From assembly GCA_015062435.1 (NCBI GenBank), contig SUUR01000006.1:1-64000 (forward strand): 64,000 nucleotides of DNA, in the 5' to 3' direction. This DNA comes from Alphaproteobacteria bacterium. Lineage in GTDB: Bacteria > Pseudomonadota > Alphaproteobacteria > RF32 > CAG-239. Shown here piece after piece: positions 43,451-52,883 of the stretch (position 1 is the first letter of the stretch; each line of letters starts with the position of its first letter). Made by a program: the position numbers and the translations under genes. The notes beneath the pieces are model-generated. The model searched no databases. It was not told the DNA's origin and worked only from the letters and a program-made list of their open reading frames with translations.

Positions 43451-44380
43451 ATGAAAAAAAATAATCCCCGTTTTATTTTTATTATCGGAAACAGAGGCTC
43501 CGGAAAGTCTCGATTGGCAGAGCAAATAATCAGTAATTTGGGTGATGATGCTGTTTTGATTGCTGCAGATGAAGTTCATTCAGAAGTTTTGGGATTTGAT
43601 GAAGCTGTCAGACAAGTTTCCGAAAAAGGGAGAATTGATTTTCCTAAAGAAGTACAATCCGAAGGAACAAAGATAGTCAATAAATTGTTGTTAGGCAGTA
43701 TTGATAAACAAAAAAATATTGTGCTTGATGCGTCTTTTGGGCAAAATCATTTCAAATTTATGGAGCAACTTAAAAATATCGGATATAGTATTGAAGTTCA
43801 TGGCTTGATAATAGATAAGTATTTGGCAGCGTATAATGTGGAAAAGCGTACGTTGGATTTTTTTGATTTATGTATGGATGTAAAAAACGGAATAAAGCCT
43901 AAACCAACAAAATTTAATGCAATTGATGTGGGATATAAAGTTCCGTTGATGACAGATGATAAAATTGTTGAAATTATAGATAATGTCGAAAAACATGGTG
44001 TGGATTTGTTTTTGTATGAATATGGAAAAAATATTCCCAGCTATGTTAGTGGTAAAAATTCTGAGGGTGCAGTTGAATTTTATAAGAGTAAACAAAGTGC
44101 AGACTACTGTTTGTTGCATTTGAATTTATTGAAGTTAAATCAGCGTTGTCAGAAATATGGTAGAGATATTGCGCCATTAGTGTTTATGGTTGGAAAAGAG
44201 GTTACAATAAAAGGAGCAGAGATGGCTTTGAGAGCTCCAAATTTTGATAAATATATGGAAAGTGTATTTTTTGAAGATGCAAGTAAAGAAAATATAAAAA
44301 ACAAGTTTGTGCCTCGAAAACTGGGAATGCCGGCGAAGCTTAAAGTTAAAATTGGGAGAGGTAAAAGGTATGGGCGTTGA
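43451..44380 (+). CDS. Zeta-toxin-like P-loop kinase
   Basis: The 309-residue protein has FIFIIGNRGSGKSRLAEQI near the N-terminus (Walker A GNRGSGKS at about 13-20) and a following acidic AADEVH. NIVLDASFGQ (about 93-102) resembles the second nucleotide-site motif of zeta toxin/AAA kinases. Zeta toxins phosphorylate UDP-N-acetylglucosamine, but no epsilon antitoxin is encoded beside it. The gene lies between rarA and rluC, and its end overlaps rluC by 11 bases. It may be a housekeeping kinase of the same fold rather than a toxin. Confidence 0.7.
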   Translation: MKKNNPRFIFIIGNRGSGKSRLAEQIISNLGDDAVLIAADEVHSEVLGFDEAVRQVSEKGRIDFPKEVQSEGTKIVNKLLLGSIDKQKNIVLDASFGQNHFKFMEQLKNIGYSIEVHGLIIDKYLAAYNVEKRTLDFFDLCMDVKNGIKPKPTKFNAIDVGYKVPLMTDDKIVEIIDNVEKHGVDLFLYEYGKNIPSYVSGKNSEGAVEFYKSKQSADYCLLHLNLLKLNQRCQKYGRDIAPLVFMVGKEVTIKGAEMALRAPNFDKYMESVFFEDASKENIKNKFVPRKLGMPAKLKVKIGRGKRYGR

Positions 44381-45296
44381 GTTTGTAAAAGTAAAAGAAA
44401 CAGATGATGGTATGCGCTTAAATCGCTGGTTTTTGAAATATTATCCGGGTTTGTCTTTGGGAAGATTTAATAAATTGCTCAGAACAAAGCAAATTAGAGT
44501 AGATGGAGCTAAAGCAGAAGCATCATTGAAATTAAAATCAGGGCAAGAGATAAGAGTTCCTCCTTTAGAAGCTGAAAAAGAAAAAGTAACAATAACAAAT
44601 TTATCTGCCAAAGATGAAGATTTTATTCGTTCATTGGTTGTTTATAAGGACAATAATTTGATTGTTATAAACAAACCTGCCGGAATGGCAGTACAAGGTG
44701 GTACAAATACCTTAAGGCACATTGACGGAATGTTGGAGGGGTTGAAATTTGAAAAAGATGAAAAGCCTAAGTTGGTACATAGAATAGATAAAGAAACCAG
44801 TGGAATTTTAGTTTTAGCAAGAGATCGAAAAAATGCCGAATTGTTAACCAGAGCGTTTAAGGAAAAAAATTTGCAAAAAACATATTTGGCTTTGTTAAGA
44901 GGAGTGCCAAAAGTAAAAAATGGTGAAATAAAAGCTTCTCTGGAAAAAATGGCCGATAAAATGCATGTGGTTATTGACGGAAAAAAAGCAATAACAACGT
45001 ATAAGGTTTTGGATTATATCGGTAAGGATTTTTCTTTGGTAGAAGCATCTCCTTTGACGGGGAGAACACATCAAATAAGAGCTCATATGGAAAGTATATC
45101 TTGTCCGATTGTCGGTGATGATAAATATTTTGGTGCTAAACGTATGAAATTTAAAGAATTTGCAAATAAACTTTTCTTGCATGCTTATAAAATTGATTTA
45201 TCGGGTATATATAATAAAAAATTGATTGTCGAGGCTTCTGTTCCGGAATATTTTTATGAAGCTTTTTCAATATTGGGAATAAACTTTAAAGGATAA
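44370..45296 (+). CDS. rluC: Ribosomal large subunit pseudouridine synthase (RluC type)
   Basis: The protein has 308 residues from the ATG at 44370; the frame upstream of it lies in the previous gene and is not used. An N-terminal S4-type RNA-binding region includes GMRLNRWFLKYYPG. The catalytic block HRIDKETSGILVLARD (about 136-151) carries the Asp, and LTGRTHQIRAHM follows. It modifies uridines of 23S rRNA. The AGAGG before the ATG is within the zeta-like gene. Confidence 0.92.
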   Translation: MGVEFVKVKETDDGMRLNRWFLKYYPGLSLGRFNKLLRTKQIRVDGAKAEASLKLKSGQEIRVPPLEAEKEKVTITNLSAKDEDFIRSLVVYKDNNLIVINKPAGMAVQGGTNTLRHIDGMLEGLKFEKDEKPKLVHRIDKETSGILVLARDRKNAELLTRAFKEKNLQKTYLALLRGVPKVKNGEIKASLEKMADKMHVVIDGKKAITTYKVLDYIGKDFSLVEASPLTGRTHQIRAHMESISCPIVGDDKYFGAKRMKFKEFANKLFLHAYKIDLSGIYNKKLIVEASVPEYFYEAFSILGINFKG

Positions 45297-45300
45297 GTTA

Positions 45301-47409
45301 ATGTCAAAGAAAGTTTTTAAGTTTGTGTCTTCATTAGTGTTTAGTGCCATTATTATTTTGGCATTGGGCGGATATTTTGCAGCTAAACATTTTGATTTGA
45401 ATAAATATAAGATATATGCAGAAGAATTTGTTCAAAAAAAATATGGTTTAACTCTTAAAATTAATGGAGAGGCTAAAGTTGCAATTTCATTAATTCCAAC
45501 TGTTGTTGTTAATGATATTGAACTTGAAAATGTTTCTTGGGCTCAAAATCCTCAAATGATTAAGGTAAAACAAGCTGAAGTTAAATTTGCGCTGTTGCCA
45601 TTGTTGAGTAAACAAATTGTCATTGACAAAATTGCATTAATTGAACCAGAAGTATTTTTGGAAAAATCTGCTGATGGAAAAGCTAATTGGGAGTTCGGAT
45701 ACGGAAAAGCTTCCTTACAAACCGGTGCTGTCAAAAATAATGAGACTTCTAAAAGTGTAGCAATGGCAGTACCGGCGACAATTGTTATGACCGGTTTTGC
45801 CGCTAAAAATGTGGAAATATTAAATGGCAGAGTAGAGTATTATGATGCTGCCAGTAATAAATTGGAAGATTTTCGGATTAATAACGTGACATTAGAGATA
45901 CCTTCCGTTGATGAAAAAATGAATCTGAGTTTTGACTTATTATATAATCAGCAAAGAATTAACGGAAGCGCAGAATTAGGGGCATTATCTCAATTGTTGG
46001 CTAAAGATGCTAATGTTCCGTTTTTGGTTGATGCTTCGTTTTTGGGGATTGATGTGGCGTTAAACGGCGGAGTTATAAATATTTTGGATAATCCTCAGTA
46101 TGCACTAGATGCTAATATATATAATCCGGCCGGAAATATGAATGTTCCTGAAATTACTCTTAAAACCAGAATAGATGGCGATATGTCTGGAATAAAGGCA
46201 AAAATAAACGCTCTTAATATCGTGGATAATTTGATTGTCGGAGAGCTGGATGTCGGTTGGGGTACAAATATTGCGAATATAGATGCCAATTTGTACAGTA
46301 CACGAATTAATTTAAAAAATTTTAGTAAAAACAGTAATTTTGCATGGAATTCTCCTTTTATAATTAATGAAGCAAAAGCTTTAACTTTTGTTCCAAATGA
46401 TACTGTTCCGTATAATTATTTATTTTTAGCAAATGCCAAAGTAAATATAAAAGTAGATAATTTGATTATGGCTCCCGGTTTGGAAGCAAATAATATTATG
46501 GCAAATATTGTGCTGAAAAACGGGAAATTAACAATAAATCCTCTAGATTTGAATTTTGGCGGAGGTGAAATAGTATCATCATTGATGGTTGATGCAAAAA
46601 ATAAACAATTATCTTTGAATGCAAAAAGTAAAGATATGCGGATTCAAAATTTGTATAAAGAATTTGTTGTTACCGGAAATGATGATTTTGGGATTAAAAG
46701 TGGCGGAAATCTGGATATTGATATAAATTTGACTTCCGGAGGTAATACTTATCGTGATATCAGTCAAAATCTTAAAGGGCAAGTAGTGGGAATTGTGAAT
46801 AAATCTGAAGTTCAGACCGGAAAGTTGCAATTTTTGAAAGGTGGAATAATTAATCAGTTGTTGTCTGTATTGAATGTAAAATCTGCAGTTGAAAAAACAA
46901 TGGAACTTAATTGTGCCGTCGTGAGAGCCGATTTGGCAAACGGTAAAGCAATTTTTCCGCAAGGAATTGCGATAGATTCAAATGTTTTAACCTTAGTCAG
47001 TGACGGTAATATTAATCTGATAAATGATAAGGTATCATTTACAATTGAGCCGGCTTTTAATAAATTGGCGTTAGGGAATGTTTCTCAAACTTTAGCTTCT
47101 TTTGTGAAGGTTAAGGGGACAATCCAAAATCCTGAAATAAGGCTAGATGATACTGAAACCATAAAAACAATAATGGGCGTGGTGGCAACAGGTGGAGCTA
47201 CTTATTTGGGATCTCAAATGCTGTTGACCGGTAATGGTGAGCCTTGTTATCAGGCTTTGGAAGGTACTGTATATGCAAATAAGTTTCCTAAACCAACAGG
47301 GGTTAAGGCTACAACTCAGGATATTTATCAGGGAACTTCTAATCAAGTGAAGAAGGGTTTGGAAACTTTAGGTAATACTGCTAAAGATTTATTGAGCGTT
47401 TTTAAATAA
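45301..47409 (+). CDS. AsmA family protein
   Basis: The 702-residue protein has one N-terminal membrane segment (about 9-28) and the AsmA motif VNDIELENVSWAQNP near 70-85. A long beta-rich region follows, and DKVSFTIEPAFNK near the C-terminus is typical of the AsmA_2 domain. Family members span the periplasm and are thought to move phospholipids toward the outer membrane. The gene follows rluC by four bases and precedes the ATP12-like gene by ten, so it is in one operon. Confidence 0.88.
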   Translation: MSKKVFKFVSSLVFSAIIILALGGYFAAKHFDLNKYKIYAEEFVQKKYGLTLKINGEAKVAISLIPTVVVNDIELENVSWAQNPQMIKVKQAEVKFALLPLLSKQIVIDKIALIEPEVFLEKSADGKANWEFGYGKASLQTGAVKNNETSKSVAMAVPATIVMTGFAAKNVEILNGRVEYYDAASNKLEDFRINNVTLEIPSVDEKMNLSFDLLYNQQRINGSAELGALSQLLAKDANVPFLVDASFLGIDVALNGGVINILDNPQYALDANIYNPAGNMNVPEITLKTRIDGDMSGIKAKINALNIVDNLIVGELDVGWGTNIANIDANLYSTRINLKNFSKNSNFAWNSPFIINEAKALTFVPNDTVPYNYLFLANAKVNIKVDNLIMAPGLEANNIMANIVLKNGKLTINPLDLNFGGGEIVSSLMVDAKNKQLSLNAKSKDMRIQNLYKEFVVTGNDDFGIKSGGNLDIDINLTSGGNTYRDISQNLKGQVVGIVNKSEVQTGKLQFLKGGIINQLLSVLNVKSAVEKTMELNCAVVRADLANGKAIFPQGIAIDSNVLTLVSDGNINLINDKVSFTIEPAFNKLALGNVSQTLASFVKVKGTIQNPEIRLDDTETIKTIMGVVATGGATYLGSQMLLTGNGEPCYQALEGTVYANKFPKPTGVKATTQDIYQGTSNQVKKGLETLGNTAKDLLSVFK

Positions 47410-47419
47410 AAGGTGATTA

Positions 47420-47917
47420 ATGACAATAAAAAAATTAAATAAAGCTACTGAAGAAATTTCTGCGTATAAAGAAGAAATAATTGATAATTTGCTCAAATTT
47501 GCAACTACTGATGTTTTGTTATTTTGGGGGAGTGATGAAAATTTACAAAAACGGCAAGAACAAGAATGGGAACCTGTTTTATCGTGGGCCAGAGAAGAAT
47601 TTGGCGGAAAATACAAGACAACAAAAAGTTTAGATGTGCAAAAAGAAAATTTAGATTCCGGAATGGGGTTTAAAAAGTTTTTAGAAAAACTTGATGATAA
47701 ACAATTGGCTGCTTTTTATTTGGCTGCACTTAATATGCGCTCTGTTTTGTTGGCATCTGCTTTAGTCAAAGGAAAAATAAATTCGGAACAAGCTTTCAAA
47801 GCGGCATATTTGGAAGAACTTTTTCAGGCTGAAGCTTGGGGAAAAGATGAAGAAGCTGAAGCTAAAAGAGAAGAACGCAGACAAGAATTATACGATATTG
47901 AAAAATTTTTAAGATAA
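47420..47917 (+). CDS. ATP12-like F1-ATPase assembly chaperone
   Basis: The 165-residue protein has TTDVLLFWGSDENLQKRQEQEWEP, then WAREEFGG, and near the C-terminus LFQAEAWGKDEEAEAKREERRQEL. This is the pattern of the ATP12 family, found in Alphaproteobacteria and mitochondria. ATP12 helps fold the F1 alpha subunit. Typical bacterial members are about 230-260 residues; this one lacks most of the N-terminal domain and may be shortened. It overlaps the acylphosphatase start by one base (TAATG). Confidence 0.75.
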   Translation: MTIKKLNKATEEISAYKEEIIDNLLKFATTDVLLFWGSDENLQKRQEQEWEPVLSWAREEFGGKYKTTKSLDVQKENLDSGMGFKKFLEKLDDKQLAAFYLAALNMRSVLLASALVKGKINSEQAFKAAYLEELFQAEAWGKDEEAEAKREERRQELYDIEKFLR

Positions 47918-48204
47918 TGAAAGAAGTGTATTTTAGAGTCAAAGGGCGAGTACAGGGAATCGGTTTTAGGTATTGGGCAGTTAAAAAAGCTCAAGAAATC
48001 GGGGATATTTCCGGTTGGGTACATAATGCTGCCGATGGCAGTGTTGAAATTTTGGCTTTGGCTGATGATAATAAAATAGATGAATTTATTTTGGCTTGTA
48101 ATAAAGGGCCAATGTTAGCAAGAGTTGATAAGTTGGAGTTTATTGTAGGTAGAAGATCTACTTTTATGCCTCCGATTGAACTCGGAAAATTCAAACGTGT
48201 ATAA
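47917..48204 (+). CDS. acyP: Acylphosphatase
   Basis: The 95-residue protein has VKGRVQGIGFRYWA (about 8-21), which holds the catalytic Arg, and WVHNAADGSVE (about 36-46), which holds the Asn. It hydrolyses acyl phosphates. Length and motifs are complete. It overlaps the preceding stop by one base and is the last gene of its run. Confidence 0.95.
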   Translation: MKEVYFRVKGRVQGIGFRYWAVKKAQEIGDISGWVHNAADGSVEILALADDNKIDEFILACNKGPMLARVDKLEFIVGRRSTFMPPIELGKFKRV

Positions 48205-48285
48205 TTTATTAGTTAATTGAATTTTTAACTTTGTGTGCTATTTTGCAAACAAAGTTTATGTTTTTTTTGAAAAAAGGTGTAAAAT

Positions 48286-49023
48286 ATGGATACGCAAGTT
48301 GTGAGTGAAGTTGCAAATCAAATGTCTATGTGGGATTTGGTGTGGGCATCTGATATGGTAACTAAAGTAGTAATGATAGGGTTGATTGCTGCTTCAGTGT
48401 GGTCTTGGGCGATTATTTTTGAAAAGATGGGAACATTGAGGCAAGTTAAATCCCGTTCTTCAAAATTTGAAGAAAAGTTTTGGTCGGGAGGATCTTTAGA
48501 CAGATTATATGATTCTATCGGGAACCACCCTAACGACCCTATGGCTGCAATGTTTGTGGCTGCAATGCGAGAGTGGAAAAGGACTAATATTTTGAAATCT
48601 AAAACCGATAGAGGTTTAAGAGGGGTATCTTTACAGCAGAGAATTGAAAAAGCAATGACTGTTTCTATGGATAAAGATTTAGATGCTATGGATATGAGAA
48701 TGGGTTTTTTGGCATCTACCGGTTCAGTGGCTCCGTTGGTCGGATTGTTTGGAACAGTATGGGGGATTATTAACAGTTTTAATGCAATTGCAACAACTCA
48801 AAGCAATTCTTTGTCTGCAATGGCTCCGGGAATTGCCGAAGCATTGTTTACAACAGCTTTTGGACTGATTGCTGCAATTCCTGCCGTAGTGGCATATAAT
48901 AAAATATCTTCGGATATTGATAGATATGCTAAAAAGTTGGAAAATTTTATGGCGGAGTTTTCAAGTATATTATCTCGTGAGATTGATGATACCGCAATTA
49001 AAGCCGATATGGCCGGAGAGTAA
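48286..49023 (+). CDS. tolQ: Tol-Pal system inner membrane protein TolQ
   Basis: The 245-residue protein is a MotA/TolQ/ExbB proton channel with three membrane segments (about 28-50, 145-167 and 185-205). The conserved FGTVWGIINSF and APGIAEALFTTAFGLIAAIPAV are present. With TolR it converts the proton gradient into force on TolA to keep the outer membrane invaginated at division. It is the first gene of a four-gene operon. Confidence 0.95.
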   Translation: MDTQVVSEVANQMSMWDLVWASDMVTKVVMIGLIAASVWSWAIIFEKMGTLRQVKSRSSKFEEKFWSGGSLDRLYDSIGNHPNDPMAAMFVAAMREWKRTNILKSKTDRGLRGVSLQQRIEKAMTVSMDKDLDAMDMRMGFLASTGSVAPLVGLFGTVWGIINSFNAIATTQSNSLSAMAPGIAEALFTTAFGLIAAIPAVVAYNKISSDIDRYAKKLENFMAEFSSILSREIDDTAIKADMAGE

Positions 49024-49025
49024 AA

Positions 49026-49466
49026 ATGTTTTTGAACGGTAACAGGCGTCACTCTAATCGTTATCAACGTAATGCAGATGTGAATATTACCAATTTGATG
49101 GATGTGATGATGGTATTGTTGGTGGTATTTATGGTGGCAGCTCCTTTAATGACATCAGGCATAGCTTTGGATTTGCCTAAGGTAGGTGGAAAAGCTATGG
49201 AAGGGGAAGAAACATCGATTAATATCAGTGTTGATAAAGACGGATATTATTATATTGGTGAAGTTGAAATTCCGGCAGATAAAGTTGTTGAAAAACTTAA
49301 CGCTATGCAAGAAGCTAATTCTGAGCTTACAGTTACAATTTCCGGTGATACCGGTGCTGAATATGGGCGAGTTATAGGTTTGATGGCAATATTGAAAGAA
49401 GCCGGATTTGAAAAAGTGGGGTTGAAAACAGAACCTAAACCTTTGGTTAAGAGAAAGTCAAAATAG
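49026..49466 (+). CDS. tolR: Tol-Pal system protein TolR
   Basis: This 146-residue ExbD/TolR protein has a cytoplasmic start. Its single membrane segment includes NLMDVMMVLLVVFMV, with the conserved Asp at its head, and is followed by a periplasmic domain with GISL-type turns. It lies two bases after tolQ. It partners TolQ in the proton channel. Confidence 0.95.
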   Translation: MFLNGNRRHSNRYQRNADVNITNLMDVMMVLLVVFMVAAPLMTSGIALDLPKVGGKAMEGEETSINISVDKDGYYYIGEVEIPADKVVEKLNAMQEANSELTVTISGDTGAEYGRVIGLMAILKEAGFEKVGLKTEPKPLVKRKSK

Positions 49467-49470
49467 TCTG

Positions 49471-50421
49471 ATGTTGAATAGTCCTCTAAAAAAATCAATA
49501 GTTCTTCATGTCGTGGTATTTTTAATCTGCGTAGTAGATTTGCCGTTGTTTTTTTGGAATCGTCCGACAGTAGGTCAAGTTCCTATTATAGTGGATTTGA
49601 AAGATGTTAAAATTTCGGAAATGACCAATTTACCTCCTAAAGCTAAATTGGGTGATGAAAATAAAGAAGCTTCTCAGGTAAAACGTAAAATCGAAAAAAA
49701 ATATAATCAGGATAAAAAAGAAAAGATTGTTGAACCTGAAACTAAAAAAACAGAAAAGGTAAAAGAAAAAGAGGTTCAAGAAGCTGAAACAAAAACAGAA
49801 ACTCCTAAGAAAACACATTTGGTGGCTCCACCTCCTAAAAAACCGGTGGTTAAGCCTATTCAGAAAAAAGAACAGCCTAAACCCAAAGTAGAACCTCAAA
49901 AAAGTAAACCTAAAAATACGGAAAATAAAAAAGAAGATAAACAACCGGAGTTAGCTAATCCGCTAAAGAGTTTATTGGCATCAGTTGATGCTTTGGAAAA
50001 AGCTGAAGGGCCAAAATCTGAAGTAGCAACAATTAAGGAAGGAACAAATGTCACCAATATGGGAATTGAAGGAGGAATCGGCGGTTCTTATTTTAGTGAA
50101 TTGTCAATTTCTGAAATAGATGCTATTGCGGGAAGATTGCGTGCTTGTTGGAATTTGGATCCGGGAGCAATGGGTATTGAGGATATGATAGTGGAAATTA
50201 AAGCCGAATTAAACCAAGACGGGTCTGTAAGAAAAGTGGAAATTGCCGATATGTCCAGATATGGGACTGATGATCATTTCCGCTCAGTGGCTGAAAGTGC
50301 AAAAAGAGCTGTTTATATTTGTGCTCCATATAAAATATTGGCAGATAAATATGCTGAAAAATATGATTTATGGAAAATTATGCGTTTACGCTTTAACCCA
50401 ATGGACAATTCTGTACAATAA
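49471..50421 (+). CDS. tolA: Tol-Pal system protein TolA-like
   Basis: The product is 316 residues with one N-terminal membrane segment (about 10-28). A long Lys/Pro/Glu-rich region (about 55-165, KKPVVKPIQKKEQPKPKVEPQ pattern) spans the periplasm. A C-terminal domain has RLRACWNLDPGAMG and IVEIKAELNQDGSVRKV, as in TolA/TonB domain III. Position after tolR supports TolA rather than TonB. The gap to tolR is four bases. Confidence 0.88.
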   Translation: MLNSPLKKSIVLHVVVFLICVVDLPLFFWNRPTVGQVPIIVDLKDVKISEMTNLPPKAKLGDENKEASQVKRKIEKKYNQDKKEKIVEPETKKTEKVKEKEVQEAETKTETPKKTHLVAPPPKKPVVKPIQKKEQPKPKVEPQKSKPKNTENKKEDKQPELANPLKSLLASVDALEKAEGPKSEVATIKEGTNVTNMGIEGGIGGSYFSELSISEIDAIAGRLRACWNLDPGAMGIEDMIVEIKAELNQDGSVRKVEIADMSRYGTDDHFRSVAESAKRAVYICAPYKILADKYAEKYDLWKIMRLRFNPMDNSVQ

Positions 50422-50430
50422 AAGGTAAAT

Positions 50431-51144
50431 ATGATTACAACTAAAAAACTGTCATTAAGCACTTTGTTAAAGAATAGCTTTAGTTACTGTAATGAAAAAT
50501 ATAAGATATTGCTTTTGTTTATGGTAGCTAACTATTTGATTTGTAGTGGGGCCGCATATTTGTGGAAAAGTTTCTGGCTATGGATATTGGTAGTGATTTT
50601 ATATGTTTTGTGGGGAGGTATGTTCAGATATTACTTTGAACGTAAGCCTTATTTTGATTTTAAATCTTTATTTTATTCAATGGTGCCATCAACCAAAATA
50701 GTTGTATTATCAGTTATGATTGTCAGTATATTTTTGTTATTGCCTTTAGCCATACTGTTTATTCCATTTTTACCTGATGAATTTATAAACGGATATGCAC
50801 TTTTTTTGCAAAAAAATCTTCAAGATACGTATCTTATTGATGCTATGATTAATGTGATTGTGGTAATCTTTTCTCCTATAATATTGTATAGGCCAATGTT
50901 GGCTTGGGTGGCAGCCCTGTTGGGAAGGAGCGGATCTTTAAGGTTTGCATGGAACAAAACCGGTGGTAATTATTGGGAGTTTTTATTACTGGCAGTGCTG
51001 ATAGATTTGTTATATGCGTTGATATATAACGGAATACTGATTTTGGGAGGAAATATTTATGTGGCTTTAATGCCGATATCTGTATTGGTAGTTTATTTTA
51101 ATATTGTAATTGCTAAGATATATGAATTTTTCTTTTTGGAGTGA
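50431..51144 (+). CDS. Multi-span membrane protein in the tol operon
   Basis: The product is 237 residues with five to six hydrophobic segments (about 28-45, 48-62, 90-112, 140-160, 185-203 and 210-228). There is no recognised domain. It follows tolA by nine bases in the place where tolB is usually found. Its stop abuts rnhB, which converges. A role in envelope stability is suggested by position only. Confidence 0.7.
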   Translation: MITTKKLSLSTLLKNSFSYCNEKYKILLLFMVANYLICSGAAYLWKSFWLWILVVILYVLWGGMFRYYFERKPYFDFKSLFYSMVPSTKIVVLSVMIVSIFLLLPLAILFIPFLPDEFINGYALFLQKNLQDTYLIDAMINVIVVIFSPIILYRPMLAWVAALLGRSGSLRFAWNKTGGNYWEFLLLAVLIDLLYALIYNGILILGGNIYVALMPISVLVVYFNIVIAKIYEFFFLE

Positions 51145-51777
51145 TTATTGATTGGCCAAAAACTTAGCAATCGGCTTATAAGATAATCTGTGTATTCCTT
51201 GTGTAATTCCGTATTTTTTGATGCCGGAAATGTGGGCAGAAGTTCCATATCCTGCATTTTTTTCAAAACCATAGTATGGATATTGTTTGGAAATTTCCGT
51301 CATAATGTTATCTCTATATACTTTAGCGATGATTGAGGCGGCAGAAATAGAATAACTTTTAGCATCTCCTTTAATTACGCATTGGCACCGGTAATCTGAG
51401 TTTTGGGGAATTCGGTTGCCGTCAATAAGGGCTAAAGTTGGTGTTTCCGGAAGGGAACGTATAGCTCGTTGCATGGCAAGAAATGTGGCTTGAAGGATAT
51501 TTAATTCATCAATTTCTACGACACTTGCCTGACCGATGCCAATACTGATTAATCCTAAGTTTTGAGCTTCAAACAGTTGCTTGTAAAGAGACTCTCGTTT
51601 AGTTACTGATAGCTTTTTAGAATCATTAAGACCATTGAGTAATGAAGAATTTAAGTTTTTATCTTTGATAATTACAGCTCCGGCGACAACCGGACCGGCC
51701 CAAGGACCTCGTCCGGCTTCATCAACTCCGGCGATGATATATTCGGGATATTTATTTTCAATTTCAAAATCTGGCAT
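51145..51777 (-). CDS. rnhB: Ribonuclease HII
   Basis: The 210-residue protein starts with IAGVDEAGRGPWAGPVVAGAV, which supplies the first catalytic Asp and Glu. The third acidic residue is in LALIDGNRIP and the fourth in IKGDAKSYSISAASIIAKVYRD. It cuts the RNA strand of RNA-DNA hybrids and single ribonucleotides in DNA. The gene directly abuts the carboxypeptidase gene upstream. Confidence 0.95.
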   Translation of the reverse strand: MPDFEIENKYPEYIIAGVDEAGRGPWAGPVVAGAVIIKDKNLNSSLLNGLNDSKKLSVTKRESLYKQLFEAQNLGLISIGIGQASVVEIDELNILQATFLAMQRAIRSLPETPTLALIDGNRIPQNSDYRCQCVIKGDAKSYSISAASIIAKVYRDNIMTEISKQYPYYGFEKNAGYGTSAHISGIKKYGITQGIHRLSYKPIAKFLANQ

Positions 51778-52761
51778 TTACCAATTTACCTTGATTTGTT
51801 GAGATGTGACTTCACAATTTCCGCCAATAGGTAAGGTGGCAATAGGTGTGGTGTGACCAAAGTCGATGTTTGCGATAATTGGCAATCCTTTTAATTGAGG
51901 GATATTTTTAAGGATAAACTCTAATTTCTCTCGTGAAATGCCAGAATTTTTTTGGAATCGCCCAATCAATAAAGCTTTGATATTAGAAAAATCTGTTCGT
52001 TGGGCAATAGATTGAAGTTGGCGTAAAAATTCTTTGTCATCAGCTAAAGAATAGTTGCATTCTTCTATCATTAAGATTGTGTCTTTAGAAAATTGAGGAC
52101 GATATGGGGTGCCTTGTAATAAAATATAAGTGCTGAGATTGCCTCCGGCGAGCTCTCCTTTGGCAATGCCGTCGTTGATAATCCACCAACCATCATTTTT
52201 GATGAACTCTCGTTTTTCTTGGTCTAGAAACCATAAATCATCACTCCATTCATTTGAAGGTACTATATTTGCAGAACGACTAAATAAAATTTGTTGTAAG
52301 TAATCAATAGTATATTCACATCCTTTGAGCATGCCGATGGAACTATAATGCGGGCCATAAAAACCAATTAATCCGGTTTGGGCATAAATGCCGTTTAAGA
52401 GAGCAGTTATATCTGAAAAGCCACAAATTATTTTGGGATTGTTTTTGATTAAATCGTAATCTAAAAAGGGTAATACTTGGTTGGAATTAAATCCTCCAAT
52501 GATTGTAAAAATGGCTTTAATGTTTTTATCTTTGAAAGCATCGTTGATGTCTGATGCCCTTTTTTCGATTTCTGATGAACCTAACATGTCAAAATTGTCA
52601 TCAATAGTGTTTTGGCCGAATGAAACTTTTAATCCCATAGCTTCAAAACGTTGTTTAGCAATTTGACGACAATCTGCTCTAATAATTTTTATGCCAGTAG
52701 ATGGGGCAATAATTCTGATTTCATCACCGGATTGAAGTGGAGAAGGAATGAGTTTTTGCAT
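51778..52761 (-). CDS. LD-carboxypeptidase (S66 family)
   Basis: The 327-residue protein starts with the typical LQSGDEIRIIAPSTGI. The nucleophile Ser is in CGFSDITALL (about 118-127), the catalytic Glu in LMIEECNYS and the His in IDFGHTTPIATLPIG. It removes the terminal D-alanine from murein tetrapeptides in cytoplasmic peptidoglycan recycling. rnhB follows without a gap, so the two are cotranscribed. Confidence 0.9.
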   Translation of the reverse strand: MQKLIPSPLQSGDEIRIIAPSTGIKIIRADCRQIAKQRFEAMGLKVSFGQNTIDDNFDMLGSSEIEKRASDINDAFKDKNIKAIFTIIGGFNSNQVLPFLDYDLIKNNPKIICGFSDITALLNGIYAQTGLIGFYGPHYSSIGMLKGCEYTIDYLQQILFSRSANIVPSNEWSDDLWFLDQEKREFIKNDGWWIINDGIAKGELAGGNLSTYILLQGTPYRPQFSKDTILMIEECNYSLADDKEFLRQLQSIAQRTDFSNIKALLIGRFQKNSGISREKLEFILKNIPQLKGLPIIANIDFGHTTPIATLPIGGNCEVTSQQIKVNW

Positions 52762-52883
52762 ATTGAAGCTCCTTAGATGTTAATTTGTTTCAGTATAATC
52801 ATTTTATAATATTTGGCTACTATTTTTTGAGATATTGATATTTAGCGGTTAATGAATATATTTTGAGAAAAATGTGAGGTAAA

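Noticed and set aside
48225-48270. Terminator after acylphosphatase
   Set aside because: An AACTTTGT/ACAAAGTT pair with a T run exists, but the stem is AT-rich with a long loop, too weak to call.
49630-49944. 104-residue Phe-rich frame opposite tolA
   Set aside because: It is the complement of the lysine-rich repeat region of TolA; the extreme composition is an artefact.
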